From Gemmatimonadota bacterium (GTDB lineage Bacteria; Gemmatimonadota; Gemmatimonadetes; Longimicrobiales; Gaopeijiaceae): 64,000 nucleotides of DNA. The notes below the pieces were generated by a model. That model made no database searches and was not told the DNA's origin. It worked only from the letters and a program-made list of their open reading frames with translations. Positions 26,907 through 36,028 of the stretch are shown here, piece by piece. Location of the stretch: assembly GCA_022340865.1 (NCBI GenBank), contig JAJDNC010000082.1:1-64000 (forward strand), given 5' to 3'. The translations under genes and the position numbers were made by a program. How positions within the stretch are numbered: position 1 is the first letter of the stretch; the number at the start of each line of letters is the position of its first letter.

Positions 26907-28136
26907 TCACAGCGACGTGTACGTCGCACCCGCGGACGGAACCGCGACGAACACGCGGGAGTCTGCGGGTGCCCCGGGATCGCGTGTGCCCCAGTAGCCG
27001 TCCCGCAGCGACGCCACCACCTCGTCGACGCCCACCAGCGGCACCAGCGCCACGATGCAGCCACCGAAGCCCGCGCCGGTGAGACGGGCACCCGCGGCGC
27101 CGCCCTCCTTGGCCAGGGCCACCAGCTCGTCGAGCTCCGACGAGCTGACGTTGTAGTCCGTGCGCAGGCTCCCGTGGGAGGCGTCCATGAGGTTGCCGAA
27201 GCCGGCGAGGTCCGCGCTCACGAGCATGTCGGCGGCCAGGCCGACGCGATGCGCCTCGGTGACCACGTGTCGGAAGCGCTTCAGCAGGTTGCCCTCGAGC
27301 ACGCTCTCGCCGACGGCCAGGGCACCATCGTGGGGTACCGCCTTCAACACCGCCGGATACGACGACGGGCGCCCCGGAACCTTCCCCGCGCGCACGAGCT
27401 CCTCGCCCACGACCTCGAGGGCCTGCTCACATTCCGTCCGTCGCAGGTTGTACGCCCGTTGGGCCGCCCCCGACTTCTCTGCGCGCACGCCGGTGTCGGC
27501 CACGACGAACCGCCAGTCCGACGGGATGGGTACATGGCGCATGCGCAGGGGCGCGAAATCGATGCGCGCTGCATGACCCGCCCTGGCCCCCATGCTGATG
27601 GCCTGATCCATGCCCCCGCCGCGCGTGCCGGTGTATTGCTCCGCCTCGGCCATGAGGGAGGCCAGCGCCAGGGGCTCGGTTTCGATCTCGCCCAGGTGGG
27701 CCAGCGCGAGACCCACGGCATTCACCAGCGCAGAGGACGAGGAGAGGCCCGACGCAACGGGCACGTCGGAGGTGAGCAGGCCGTCGAAGCCCCGGTCGAT
27801 GCCGAAGTGGCGTGCCAGGTGGTCCGCGGGTGCCTTGACGTAGTTGCCCCAATCCCCGGACTCCGAAGGAGGGATCCCGGAGGCGATCTCGAACTCCAGG
27901 GGCCGGAACTCCGCACGGATGTTGGCCAGGCGCACCCGGCGGTCCTGCCTGGGGCGGAGCGCCAGGCGGACCTCGCGCTGCAGCGCCATGGGCAGCACGG
28001 GCAGATCGTTGTAGTCGGTATGCTCCCCGATGAGGTTCACCCGTCCCGGTGCCCGGGAAACGTGCGTGGGCGGCGCCCCGTACCGGGCGATGAACGCATC
28101 GAAGAGGGCGCTGTCGGAGCTCCGTTCAGTCGGCAT
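26907..28136 (-). CDS. galK: Galactokinase-type GHMP kinase
   Basis: 409 residues from ATG 28136; a GTG 15 nt upstream is an alternative. The galactokinase signature GRVNLIGEHTDYNDLPVLPM is intact, as are the ATP-binding loop PVASGLSSSSALVNAVGLA and the C-terminal GHMP motif GARLTGAGFGGCIVALVP. The catalytic Asp is in GGGMDQAISMG. It phosphorylates galactose to galactose-1-phosphate in the cytoplasm. It is convergent with the symporter (9 bp between stops). No galT or galE is in the window, so the fate of galactose-1-phosphate may depend on the nucleotidyltransferase at 24195. Another hexose or N-acetylgalactosamine as substrate cannot be excluded. Confidence 0.9.
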   Translation of the reverse strand: MPTERSSDSALFDAFIARYGAPPTHVSRAPGRVNLIGEHTDYNDLPVLPMALQREVRLALRPRQDRRVRLANIRAEFRPLEFEIASGIPPSESGDWGNYVKAPADHLARHFGIDRGFDGLLTSDVPVASGLSSSSALVNAVGLALAHLGEIETEPLALASLMAEAEQYTGTRGGGMDQAISMGARAGHAARIDFAPLRMRHVPIPSDWRFVVADTGVRAEKSGAAQRAYNLRRTECEQALEVVGEELVRAGKVPGRPSSYPAVLKAVPHDGALAVGESVLEGNLLKRFRHVVTEAHRVGLAADMLVSADLAGFGNLMDASHGSLRTDYNVSSSELDELVALAKEGGAAGARLTGAGFGGCIVALVPLVGVDEVVASLRDGYWGTRDPGAPADSRVFVAVPSAGATYTSL

Positions 28137-28280
28137 CCGGTGAACCTGCACCGTCGTCGCGCCCGCCTCAAGGCCCAGGGCACGGGGGATCCCCGACTTG
28201 ACCCCCCCCGCTGCACCGATACCTTGGGGTTGGACGAACCGCCCACGGCCACCCGTTGGTGAAGGGAGGTCGTTGTTTCT

Positions 28281-28754
28281 ATGCGTGCAGTCATTCCGGT
28301 CCTCGTTTCCCTCGCCTGGCTCGGCGCCTGCGGGGGCTCGTCGCATGGTCAGCCAGAGCAGGCCAACCGAGACTCCATCCAAGCGGATTCCGCAGCTCTG
28401 GCGAGCAAGGCCTTCGACTCCACGGTCTTCGACACCATCACCTGGAAGAAAGAGGGCGCCGACACCGCTCGGGGCAGCGTCGTCTACCGCGTCAGCTGTG
28501 TGCGATGCCATGGTGAGGACGGCGCCGGCGTGAAGAACGCCGTCTTCCGTGGCGACACGCTGAACGTTCCGTCCTTCCTCGGACCCGATTGGGCGCTTGC
28601 CGACAGCCCCATGGTCCTGAGGAAGCTGATCTTCGTGGGCGACTCCACCGGCATGCCCCACTTCGGGATCATCGGCCTGCACTACCGCGACGTCGACGCG
28701 GTGGCACGTTACATCATGAAGGACCTGCGCGCGGGAGACACGAAGAAGAAGTAG
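28281..28754 (+). CDS. Monohaem cytochrome c lipoprotein
   Basis: 157 residues. Signal MRAVIPVLVSLAWLGACGG has lipobox LGAC. The haem motif is Cys73-x2-Cys76-His77 (CVRCHGEDGAGV) and the likely sixth ligand is Met125 in GMPHFG, giving a class I cytochrome c of short type, anchored to the membrane and facing the periplasm. GGGAGG lies upstream of ATG 28281 with 12 nt spacing. It stands alone between divergent galactokinase and convergent glycosyltransferase genes. Its electron partners are not in view; the DsrM/K-like pair 20 kb away is a possibility only. Confidence 0.9.
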   Translation: MRAVIPVLVSLAWLGACGGSSHGQPEQANRDSIQADSAALASKAFDSTVFDTITWKKEGADTARGSVVYRVSCVRCHGEDGAGVKNAVFRGDTLNVPSFLGPDWALADSPMVLRKLIFVGDSTGMPHFGIIGLHYRDVDAVARYIMKDLRAGDTKKK

Positions 28755-28786
28755 CGCAGGCCGCAGCAGGGTAGTGACGCCGGTTC

Positions 28787-28813
28787 GGCCGGCTCGGCGT
28801 GGCCGAGCCGGCC
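28787..28813. terminator. Strong bidirectional terminator hairpin
   Basis: Perfect 12-bp stem GGCCGGCTCGGC / GCCGAGCCGGCC with a 3-nt loop GTG. Its right arm ends one base before the stop codon of the convergent glycosyltransferase gene and it lies 32 bp after the cytochrome stop. No T-run, as is common here. Confidence 0.75.
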
Positions 28814-29716
28814 CTACACCCGTAGCACCTTCCCGTGGTTCCGGTGGTTGAAGTCGACCCCGGTCGCCCGCTCGACGGCCGTGAGCAGCCGGTTCTTGAG
28901 GCGCTCGTCCTTGTGGCGCTGCGTGCGCACCATTCCCGGTGGATCCTTCAGGCGCAGGCGGTCGCTCCAGTCCATGGAGGCGATACGCTCCGCCATCACT
29001 GCGGGGTGTGAGCCCGTCCAGGTGGGGAGGCGTCCCAGCGGCCCATAGTCGAACTCCTCCACCCCACCATACTCGGCCTCCACCTCCTCGCGGCTTCTGC
29101 GGTGGGACCAGAACTCCTTGACCTTGGCCTGCATGAACCGGGGGTGGCGCACCCATCCGTAGTGGAAGACCCGCACGTGCGCCGGTGCCACGGTGATACG
29201 CCGCTGGTCCGGGTGGCGGAAGGACTGGGCGTCGCGCACGGAGCGCACGCCGATGCCCCGTCGGATGACCCGGATCTCCCGCTGATACCAGCCGTGTCCG
29301 TCCTGGATGTGTCGGTAGTCGCCGAAGAAGTGCAGGTAGTCGAACACGAGTCCCTCGACACGGTGATCGTCGAGGAGCTCCTCACAGCGCGCGCGCAGCG
29401 TCGGCAGGTCGTCCTCGTGGAGGGCCTCGTCCGCCTGGATGTAGAGGCACCAGTCTCCGGTGCAGGCATCCAGGGCGACGTTGGTCAGGTCCGCATAGAC
29501 CTCCTGGCGTCGGGACTCGTCCCACACCGCATCCACGATCCGCACCCGGGGATCGTCGAGGGCCTCCACCACTCCCCGGGTGTCGTCCCCCGGATCTCCG
29601 GGGGCCACCGCCACCACCAGCTCGTCCACCACCGGGAGGATGCTCCGGAGAGCCTCCCCGAGAGGATAGTCGAGCTTGACGGCGTTGCGGGCGAAGGAGA
29701 AGCCGGAGATGCGCAT
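28814..29716 (-). CDS. Glycosyltransferase, family 2-like
   Basis: 300 residues from ATG 29716; an upstream in-frame start would add 13 residues unlike the family. Begins MRISGFSFARNAVKLDYPLG, the usual short N-terminus of soluble family 2 (GT-A fold) transferases, with the nucleotide-binding region VDELVVAVAPGDPGDDTRG and a DxD-equivalent QADEALHEDD. WYQREIRVIRRG and the His-rich AHVRVFHYGWVRHPR form the acceptor part. The protein is cytosolic. It transfers an unknown sugar, likely for glycan or lipid-linked saccharide assembly. The amidohydrolase at 29777 lies 60 bp upstream on the same strand and may be co-transcribed. Confidence 0.85.
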   Translation of the reverse strand: MRISGFSFARNAVKLDYPLGEALRSILPVVDELVVAVAPGDPGDDTRGVVEALDDPRVRIVDAVWDESRRQEVYADLTNVALDACTGDWCLYIQADEALHEDDLPTLRARCEELLDDHRVEGLVFDYLHFFGDYRHIQDGHGWYQREIRVIRRGIGVRSVRDAQSFRHPDQRRITVAPAHVRVFHYGWVRHPRFMQAKVKEFWSHRRSREEVEAEYGGVEEFDYGPLGRLPTWTGSHPAVMAERIASMDWSDRLRLKDPPGMVRTQRHKDERLKNRLLTAVERATGVDFNHRNHGKVLRV

Positions 29717-29776
29717 GGTCGAAGGCCGATGAGGATGGGCGACCGCGGGCGGCACCCATCTCCCCGAAATCGTCCG

Positions 29777-30757
29777 CTACACGAGCCCGAGGATCCGCGC
29801 GGCGTTGCCGCCCCGGATCTTCGCGCGATCCACGTCCGATACCTCCATGTCGTCGATGCTCGCGCACATCTTCTCGAGGCTGCCGATCATGTGCGGGTAG
29901 TCGGAGCCGGCCACGAGGTGGTCCGCTCCCGCGAAGCCCAGGGCCAGCGCCAGACACGCGGGGTCGAAATTGACCGTGTCGTAGTAGAAGGCCTTGAGCT
30001 GCTCGCTGGGCAGGACCGTACAGCGCTCCCGGCACTCGGGGTACGCCTCGAAGCCCCGGTCGAAGCGCTCGGCCATGTAGGGGACAGCCCCGCCGAGATG
30101 CCCGAGCACCCAGGTGATCCCCGGGTAACGCTCCACCACTCCGGCGTAGACCAGCGACGCGGCGGCGAGCGTCGTGTCCATGAGGAAGCCCACCATGGGC
30201 ATGAGCATGTACTTCTCCATGACTTCCACGCCCACGGGGTACGTGGGGTGGATGTAGACCACGGTGCGCGCCTCGTGGAGAGCACGGAAGAGGGGGTCGA
30301 AGCGATCGTCGGAGAGGGGGACGCCGCTGGCGTTGGAAAAGAGCATCACGCCCGGCAGTCCCAGGTCGCCCGTGACGCGGCGCGCCTCTTCGACGGCGGC
30401 GTCCGGCGCGTTCATGGGCAGCGTCGCCAGCGCGGTGTAGCATCCCCCCCAGCGGGCCACGTCCTCCGCGAAGGCGTCGTTGACGATCCGGCACAGCTCC
30501 ACGGCCCGGTCGGGAGTCTCGATGCTGGTCCCCGGAGCCGTGAAGCTGAGCACCTGGCGGTCCACGCCCGCCTCGTCCAGCACCCGCGAGCGGAACTCCA
30601 GGTCGCGGTGGCCGGGCACCAGCACGTTGTAATCGCCCGGGGAGTGGAGCACGGGGTTGCTCTCCGCGTCGGTGGTGACGCGGAACCGGCTCCCTCCGGA
30701 ACGGATCGCGTCCAGATACGGCGGCGGATAGTAATGGTTGTGGAAGTCGATGATCAT
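29777..30757 (-). CDS. Amidohydrolase of the ACMSD-like family
   Basis: 326 residues from ATG 30757, set by the family start MIIDFHNHYYPP, where His6 and His8 are the first metal ligands. Further ligands are His in VYIHPTYPVG, His in WVLGHLGG and Asp in AGSDYPHMIG, matching the amidohydrolase-2 / aminocarboxymuconate-semialdehyde decarboxylase family. These TIM-barrel enzymes do non-oxidative decarboxylation or hydrolysis of aromatic or lactone substrates. The substrate is not inferable from neighbours. All metal-binding residues are present, so an active enzyme is expected. Confidence 0.9.
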   Translation of the reverse strand: MIIDFHNHYYPPPYLDAIRSGGSRFRVTTDAESNPVLHSPGDYNVLVPGHRDLEFRSRVLDEAGVDRQVLSFTAPGTSIETPDRAVELCRIVNDAFAEDVARWGGCYTALATLPMNAPDAAVEEARRVTGDLGLPGVMLFSNASGVPLSDDRFDPLFRALHEARTVVYIHPTYPVGVEVMEKYMLMPMVGFLMDTTLAAASLVYAGVVERYPGITWVLGHLGGAVPYMAERFDRGFEAYPECRERCTVLPSEQLKAFYYDTVNFDPACLALALGFAGADHLVAGSDYPHMIGSLEKMCASIDDMEVSDVDRAKIRGGNAARILGLV

Positions 30758-31017
30758 CGCTCGGTCGGCCTGTCGTTGATGGCTGTGGCGGGCCCGGAAG
30801 TGATAGACGGAAAGGCCCACCAGGACCAGCCCCGTCGGCCTCCGGGCGGGCGGCACGCTCGAGCGGCGGGGCGGACCTGGGCGGGAAGCCTGCCACGCCC
30901 ACGGGTCGGGCGCAACGCCCGGCGCGGCGGGAGGAACTGCTATGCCGGGCGGACGGTGGGCGTCACTACCCCTCCGGGTGGGCTCTCAGGCGTCTCGCCC
31001 CTCGCGACTGCGCGCTC

Positions 31018-32160
31018 TCAGCCCCCCCCTCGGTGCGACCACATGACGATGGTGGCGCAGGGGGCCTGGAAGCCCGGGCGCAGGAACTCGGCAGGCGTCT
31101 CCCCGCCCTTGTAGATCTCGATGGCCTCCAGGTCGCTGGCATAGAACTCGTTGACGCCCAGATCCGGATCCAGCGGATGGTATTGCCCGTCCAGGTACAC
31201 GACGGGGTTGCACGACATTCCGCGCACCTCCAGATACGCGTCGATGCCGTTCCGGAACACCGAGATCCCCGACACCCCGCGAAGTATGTCGGCGAGCTTC
31301 GCCTCGGGGCGGCGCTCCAGGGTCTCCCGGGTGATGAAGGTGCCGAAGCCCAGGCTCATCCGGCGGATCATGCCCTGGAGGTCGTAGTTCGGCGTACGCG
31401 GCATCACGCTCACCTGGATCCCGGGGAGCTCGATGGGCCGCTGCGTCATCTCGATCTCGACGTTCTGGGTGAGGTTGCCCGAGATGTGAAGGGGAACCTG
31501 GCGGGTCTTGTAGGCGAGGTGCTGCAGCTTCAGGGTGTACGTCCCGAACGACTGCTCACCGAAGCTGAAGTACCCCCGGTCGTTGGTCAGCACTTGCTTC
31601 TTGGTCTGCACCAGCTCCACCGAGACGTCCGGGATGGGCTGCCGCGTGCTGGCGTCGATGACCCGCCCCACCAGCACGCCCGGCTTGTCCGGGTTGGACA
31701 CCGCGAGACGGATGTTCTCGACGTTGAGCATTCCCGCCTGGATGCCCACGGTCCTGGGAGGTGACGTCACCCTCAGGTTGGCCGTGAGGAGCACGAGGAG
31801 CCCAGCCGGCACGTTGCAGAACGTGTAGAAGCCGTCCTTGTTCGTATCCACGCTGGCGGTCTGCGCCTGGGTGTCGTTGGGACCCTGCCAGACGAGCTTG
31901 ACCCTGGCGTCGGGCAGCGTCACCCCGGTGAGTGAGTCCGTCACCACACCGGCGATCACACCCTGGGTGGCGGGATTGATGGTGGTGCAGGTCCTGGCGA
32001 TGGCGGCACCGATGTCCTGGGGACTCTCCGCCTTCTTGGTGTTCTGGGCCATCACCCCCTGGGCGAGAGCCGCCAGCAGGGCGAGGGACGACAGAAATGT
32101 CCGTGCCGGGCGCAGGTGCACGCGGCCACGGTCGGCGATATACGTCTCTGGAGTGCTCAT
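31018..32160 (-). CDS. Carboxypeptidase-regulatory and TonB-plug protein without a barrel
   Basis: 380 residues. The signal peptide (RTFLSSLALLAALAQGVMAQ) is followed by two beta-sandwich regulatory repeats, about 66-150 (GVIAGVVTDSLTGVTLPDAR) and 160-235 (LVGRVIDASTRQPIPDVSVE), then a TonB plug-like domain at about 265-375 (LADILRGVSGISVFRNGIDA and RGMSCNPVVYLDGQ). The gene stops where the barrel would start. The plug has two Cys that might pair (MSCNPV and APCATI). Such barrel-less plug proteins occur in this phylum; a role as periplasmic partner for another receptor is speculation. Confidence 0.82.
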   Translation of the reverse strand: MSTPETYIADRGRVHLRPARTFLSSLALLAALAQGVMAQNTKKAESPQDIGAAIARTCTTINPATQGVIAGVVTDSLTGVTLPDARVKLVWQGPNDTQAQTASVDTNKDGFYTFCNVPAGLLVLLTANLRVTSPPRTVGIQAGMLNVENIRLAVSNPDKPGVLVGRVIDASTRQPIPDVSVELVQTKKQVLTNDRGYFSFGEQSFGTYTLKLQHLAYKTRQVPLHISGNLTQNVEIEMTQRPIELPGIQVSVMPRTPNYDLQGMIRRMSLGFGTFITRETLERRPEAKLADILRGVSGISVFRNGIDAYLEVRGMSCNPVVYLDGQYHPLDPDLGVNEFYASDLEAIEIYKGGETPAEFLRPGFQAPCATIVMWSHRGGG

Positions 32161-32320
32161 GTGCTCATGAATACATAGGTGTCAGGGAGCCGGTTCCCAA
32201 CGAGCGAGAACCGGAGAAGCGACCCCGGCACGATGCCGGGCGCCCTCCTTGCCGTGGCGGCCGGCCCGGGGCAGCTTGGCCCTCGGTCCAAGGCGATAAT
32301 CTACGCAAGGTGCAGCCATC

Positions 32321-35300
32321 ATGTCGGTCCCTCCCGCCCTCCGCCGCTTCCGCTGCCCGATTCTGGCCGCCCTCGTCGTTCCCGCCCTCCTCGCGACGGC
32401 CGCGGGAGCCCAGCAGGTCGATCCGTCGGTGTACGCCGGGCTGCGCTGGCGCACCGTAGGGCCGCAGGGAAACCGGGCCATCGCCGTGGTGGGGGTCCCG
32501 GGCAATCCTCTGGTCGCCTTCGTGGGCGCCGCGTCCGGGGGCGTGTGGAAGACCGAGGACGGTGGCGTGCACTGGCACCCCACCTTCGACCACATGGATG
32601 CCCAGTCCATCGGTTCCCTGGCCATCGCACCCACGGCCCCCAACGAGGTGTGGGCCGGCACCGGAGAGACCTTCATCATCCGGCCAGAGCTCGCCATGGG
32701 CGACGGGATCTACAAGTCCGTGGACGGCGGAGAGCACTGGAAGCACATGGGGCTGGAGGCGACGGGGCGCATCGGCCGGGTGGTGGTGCACCCCCGGGAC
32801 CACAACATCGTCTTCGCGTGTGCGGAGGGCCACGGCTACGGACCCCAGAAGGAACGGGGCGTCTGGCGCACCACCGACGGCGGAAAGACGTGGAAGCAGG
32901 TGCTCTTCGTGGACGAGGGGACGGGGTGCGCGGATCTGGCCATCGACCCCCAGCGTCCCGATATCCTCTTCGCCGGCATGTGGTCTCTGCGCATCGATCC
33001 GTGGGACCTGGACTCCGGCGGCACCGGCGGTGGCGTGTACGTGTCCCGGGACGGCGGCGACACGTGGGCGAAGATCTCGGGCCACGGTCTGCCGGCCGCG
33101 GACCAGCCGGTGGGGAAGGTCGCGGTGGGCATCGCTCCTTCGGACCCCGACCGGGTGTACGCCCTCATCCAGGAGAAGGACCCGGCCTTCTATCGGTCCG
33201 ACGACGGGGGACGCACCTGGCGCCTCATGAGCCGTAACCACGACATGGCCGAGCGAGCGCCCTACTACGTGCGCTTCGCCGTCGATCCCCGAAACCCGGA
33301 CCGCATCTACTTCACGTCGGTCCGCTTCAGCATGAGCCGCGACGGCGGCGCCACGCTGGCATCGGACTCGCCCCGGGGTGGGGGCGACACCCACGACGTG
33401 TGGATCGATCCCCTGAATCCCGACCGGTTCATGGTTGCCGACGACGGCGGGGCCACCATCACCCTCAACCGCGGCAAGTCGTTTCAACGGGTGATTCTCC
33501 CCATCGCCCAGATGTATCACGTCTATACCGACAACGACATTCCGTATCATCTGTACGGCAACCGCCAGGACGGTTACAGCTACGAGGGGCCCTCGAACTC
33601 GCGCTCCGGGGGAATCGTGGCGGGGCGCTGGCACTCCGTGGGTGGGTGTGAGTCCGGTTTCGCCATCCCCGACACGGCGCTGGACAACCAGGTCTGGTCC
33701 GGCTGCTACGACGGCGGGCTCGAAGTCTACGATCCGAGGACCCGGCAGGTCCGCAACGTGCGCGTGTGGCCCGAGGCGTCGTACGGGTGGCCTCCCGCGG
33801 ACGTGCAGTATCGCTGGCACTGGACCTTCCCCATCATGATCTCGCCCCACGACGGCCACACCGTGTACGTGGGCAGCCAGCACGTGCACCGCACCACCGA
33901 CGGCGGTCAGAGCTGGCAGGTGGTGAGCCCCGACCTCACGCTCAACGACAAGTCCAAGCAGCAGAGCTCGGGAGGGATCAGCGCCGACAACCTCATGACG
34001 TTCGACGGCTCGGTGCTCTACGCGCTGGCCGAGTCACCGGTGAAGCAGGGCGTGATCTGGGCGGGAACCAACGACGGTCAGATCAGCCTGACCCGTGACG
34101 GCGGCGACCATTGGGAGAACGTGACCGCCAACATCGAGGGGCTCCCCGCATACGGGCAGATCTCCAACATCGAGCCGTCGAAGTGGGATGCGGGCACCGC
34201 GTACGTGGCGGTGGATCTTCACCAGATGGCGGACTTCGACCCCTACATCTTCGAGACCACCGATTTCGGCCAGAGCTGGAAGCGTATCGACGCGGGCATC
34301 GAGCGCTCGCCCTTCTCCTTCGTGCACGTCGTGCGCGAGGACCCGGTACGCAAGGGGATGCTCTACGCCGGCACCGACAACTGCGTCTGGTTCACGCTGG
34401 ACGACGGCGAGCACTGGATGCGCCTGCGCAACAACCTGCCGGCCGCCCCGGCGTACTGGCTGGAGGTGCAGCCTCATTTCAGCGACCTGGTGCTCGCCAC
34501 GTACGGCCGCGGCTTCTGGATCCTCGATGATGTGACCTCCCTGAGGAAGCTGACTCCGGAGGTGCTGGCCGGGGGTCCCCACCTCTTCTCGCCCCGGGCG
34601 GCGTATCGATTCCAGCCCATCTACGACGTGTCGGAGGCGCCGAACTCCAACGTGGTCGGACAAGACCCGCCGTACGGCGCCGACATCGACCTGTATCTCC
34701 CGTCGGCGCCTACGGCACCGGTGGAGGTGGAGATCGACGACTCTGCCGGCGCGCTGGTGCGCACCCTGCGTCTGGCGGGCAAGCCCGGCATCAACCGGAT
34801 CCAATGGGACCTGCGCTACACGTCGCCGGTGGCACCGCGTCTGCGTACCCCGCCCCCGGACATGCCATGGGTGCGCATGGGGCCGGACGGCACGCGCCCC
34901 CTGCGGAGCTGGGATCTGGACCTCTCCGGGGGACAGGTGGGCCCGCTGGCTGTGCCGGGCACCTACCAGGTGAACGTCGACGTGGACGGCCACCGGCTCA
35001 GCACCCGGGTCCAGGTTCTCAAGGATCCCCACAGCGGGGGGACGCTGGCGGACATCCGGGCGCAGGTGGCGCTGTCGCTGGCGCTGCGCGGGGACCTGAA
35101 CCGGGTGGGCCGCATGATCGACCGATTGGAGTGGGTGCGGGCACAGGTGGAGCAGACCGCCGAGATGCTCGCGGAGGACTCCACCGCCACCGCCGTCGAG
35201 GCCGCCACCAAAGCCTTCCGAGAAAAGCTCCTCGGCGTCGAGGGACGTCTCTTCGACGTCCACCTCTCGGGCTCGAGGGAAGACGCGTTCCGCAACCCCA

Positions 35301-35524
35301 TGAAGCTCTACGGCAGGCTCAGCGCCCTCGCCAGCGACGTGGGCGCCCACGGGGCGGACTTCCCGCCGACGAACCAGCAGAACGGCGTGCACGCCGTTCT
35401 GCGCCAGCGCCTGGACCGGGCGTCCCGCGAGATGGACGCGCTGTTGAGCACCGACCTACCGGCCCTCAACGCACAGTTGTCGGCGCGGAGGGTGCCGGTG
35501 ATCTCGGATCCGGGAGACCGCTAA
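32321..35524 (+). CDS. Exported Asp-box beta-propeller (VPS10/sialidase-like) protein
   Basis: 1067 residues with signal peptide (LAALVVPALLATAAGAQQ). At least ten Asp-box motifs (S/T-x-D-G-G-x-x-W): WKTEDGGVHW, YKSVDGGEHW, WRTTDGGKTW, YVSRDGGDTW, YRSDDGGRTW, HRTTDGGQSW and others, spread over residues about 80-700. This predicts one or two large propellers as in VPS10/sortilin-like or sialidase-fold proteins. The C-terminal 300 residues add a fibronectin-like strand region (LRTLRLAGKPGINRIQWDLR) and a helical coiled tail. Large families of such proteins are common in Gemmatimonadota. There is no catalytic motif that fixes an enzyme activity. Confidence 0.88.
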   Translation: MSVPPALRRFRCPILAALVVPALLATAAGAQQVDPSVYAGLRWRTVGPQGNRAIAVVGVPGNPLVAFVGAASGGVWKTEDGGVHWHPTFDHMDAQSIGSLAIAPTAPNEVWAGTGETFIIRPELAMGDGIYKSVDGGEHWKHMGLEATGRIGRVVVHPRDHNIVFACAEGHGYGPQKERGVWRTTDGGKTWKQVLFVDEGTGCADLAIDPQRPDILFAGMWSLRIDPWDLDSGGTGGGVYVSRDGGDTWAKISGHGLPAADQPVGKVAVGIAPSDPDRVYALIQEKDPAFYRSDDGGRTWRLMSRNHDMAERAPYYVRFAVDPRNPDRIYFTSVRFSMSRDGGATLASDSPRGGGDTHDVWIDPLNPDRFMVADDGGATITLNRGKSFQRVILPIAQMYHVYTDNDIPYHLYGNRQDGYSYEGPSNSRSGGIVAGRWHSVGGCESGFAIPDTALDNQVWSGCYDGGLEVYDPRTRQVRNVRVWPEASYGWPPADVQYRWHWTFPIMISPHDGHTVYVGSQHVHRTTDGGQSWQVVSPDLTLNDKSKQQSSGGISADNLMTFDGSVLYALAESPVKQGVIWAGTNDGQISLTRDGGDHWENVTANIEGLPAYGQISNIEPSKWDAGTAYVAVDLHQMADFDPYIFETTDFGQSWKRIDAGIERSPFSFVHVVREDPVRKGMLYAGTDNCVWFTLDDGEHWMRLRNNLPAAPAYWLEVQPHFSDLVLATYGRGFWILDDVTSLRKLTPEVLAGGPHLFSPRAAYRFQPIYDVSEAPNSNVVGQDPPYGADIDLYLPSAPTAPVEVEIDDSAGALVRTLRLAGKPGINRIQWDLRYTSPVAPRLRTPPPDMPWVRMGPDGTRPLRSWDLDLSGGQVGPLAVPGTYQVNVDVDGHRLSTRVQVLKDPHSGGTLADIRAQVALSLALRGDLNRVGRMIDRLEWVRAQVEQTAEMLAEDSTATAVEAATKAFREKLLGVEGRLFDVHLSGSREDAFRNPMKLYGRLSALASDVGAHGADFPPTNQQNGVHAVLRQRLDRASREMDALLSTDLPALNAQLSARRVPVISDPGDR

Positions 35525-35616
35525 GGGAGCCACTGGAGGGAGAGCGCCGCACAGGTCTCACGCGCCCGCCTACGCAGCGCCGGCGCGTCGAGTCGACTGC
35601 AGGGCGCCCGCTTCCG

Positions 35617-35904
35617 CTAATCCTCCAGCAGGGGCGGTGGGTTCTTGGTGTCGCCGACCCCGAGCGTGACCCCCGTCCCCACGCCCAGCCCCGCGGCGAT
35701 GGCGGTGCCCGCCCCTACGATGGGCAGGATGGCCACCACCGGGGCCGCGACGATGGTGGTCGCGACGCCGGCCCACACCCCCAGCATGGGCTTCTCCACG
35801 AACTTCGTGTACCGGAGGCGCTTGCCGACGAACTTGCGTGACGCGATGTGGCCGTAGACACCGGCGACACCGGCGATCACGCCACCAGCGATGAGTCCGA
35901 TCAT
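35617..35904 (-). CDS. Small glycine-rich membrane protein
   Basis: 95 residues with hydrophobic Gly/Ala/Val segments at the N-terminus (MIGLIAGGVIAGVAGVYGHI) and middle (GVWAGVATTIVAAPVVAILP, then AGTAIAAGLGVGTG), separated by a basic loop (RKFVGKRLRYTKFVEK). No recognised family. Small size and Gly-zipper-like repeats (GxxxG) suggest a self-associating membrane protein. It stands between the convergent propeller gene and the MBL nuclease gene with its own start. Confidence 0.62.
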   Translation of the reverse strand: MIGLIAGGVIAGVAGVYGHIASRKFVGKRLRYTKFVEKPMLGVWAGVATTIVAAPVVAILPIVGAGTAIAAGLGVGTGVTLGVGDTKNPPPLLED

Positions 35905-36028
35905 GGTTGCCCCCAGGCAGGGGTGATCCTCGTGGTGAAATGTACAGAAAACGCCATCTTCCTCCCACCACTACGAAGACGGACCCGTGGGTGTTCCGAC
36001 CGGCGAGCCCCGGTCCCCGTCCAGACCC

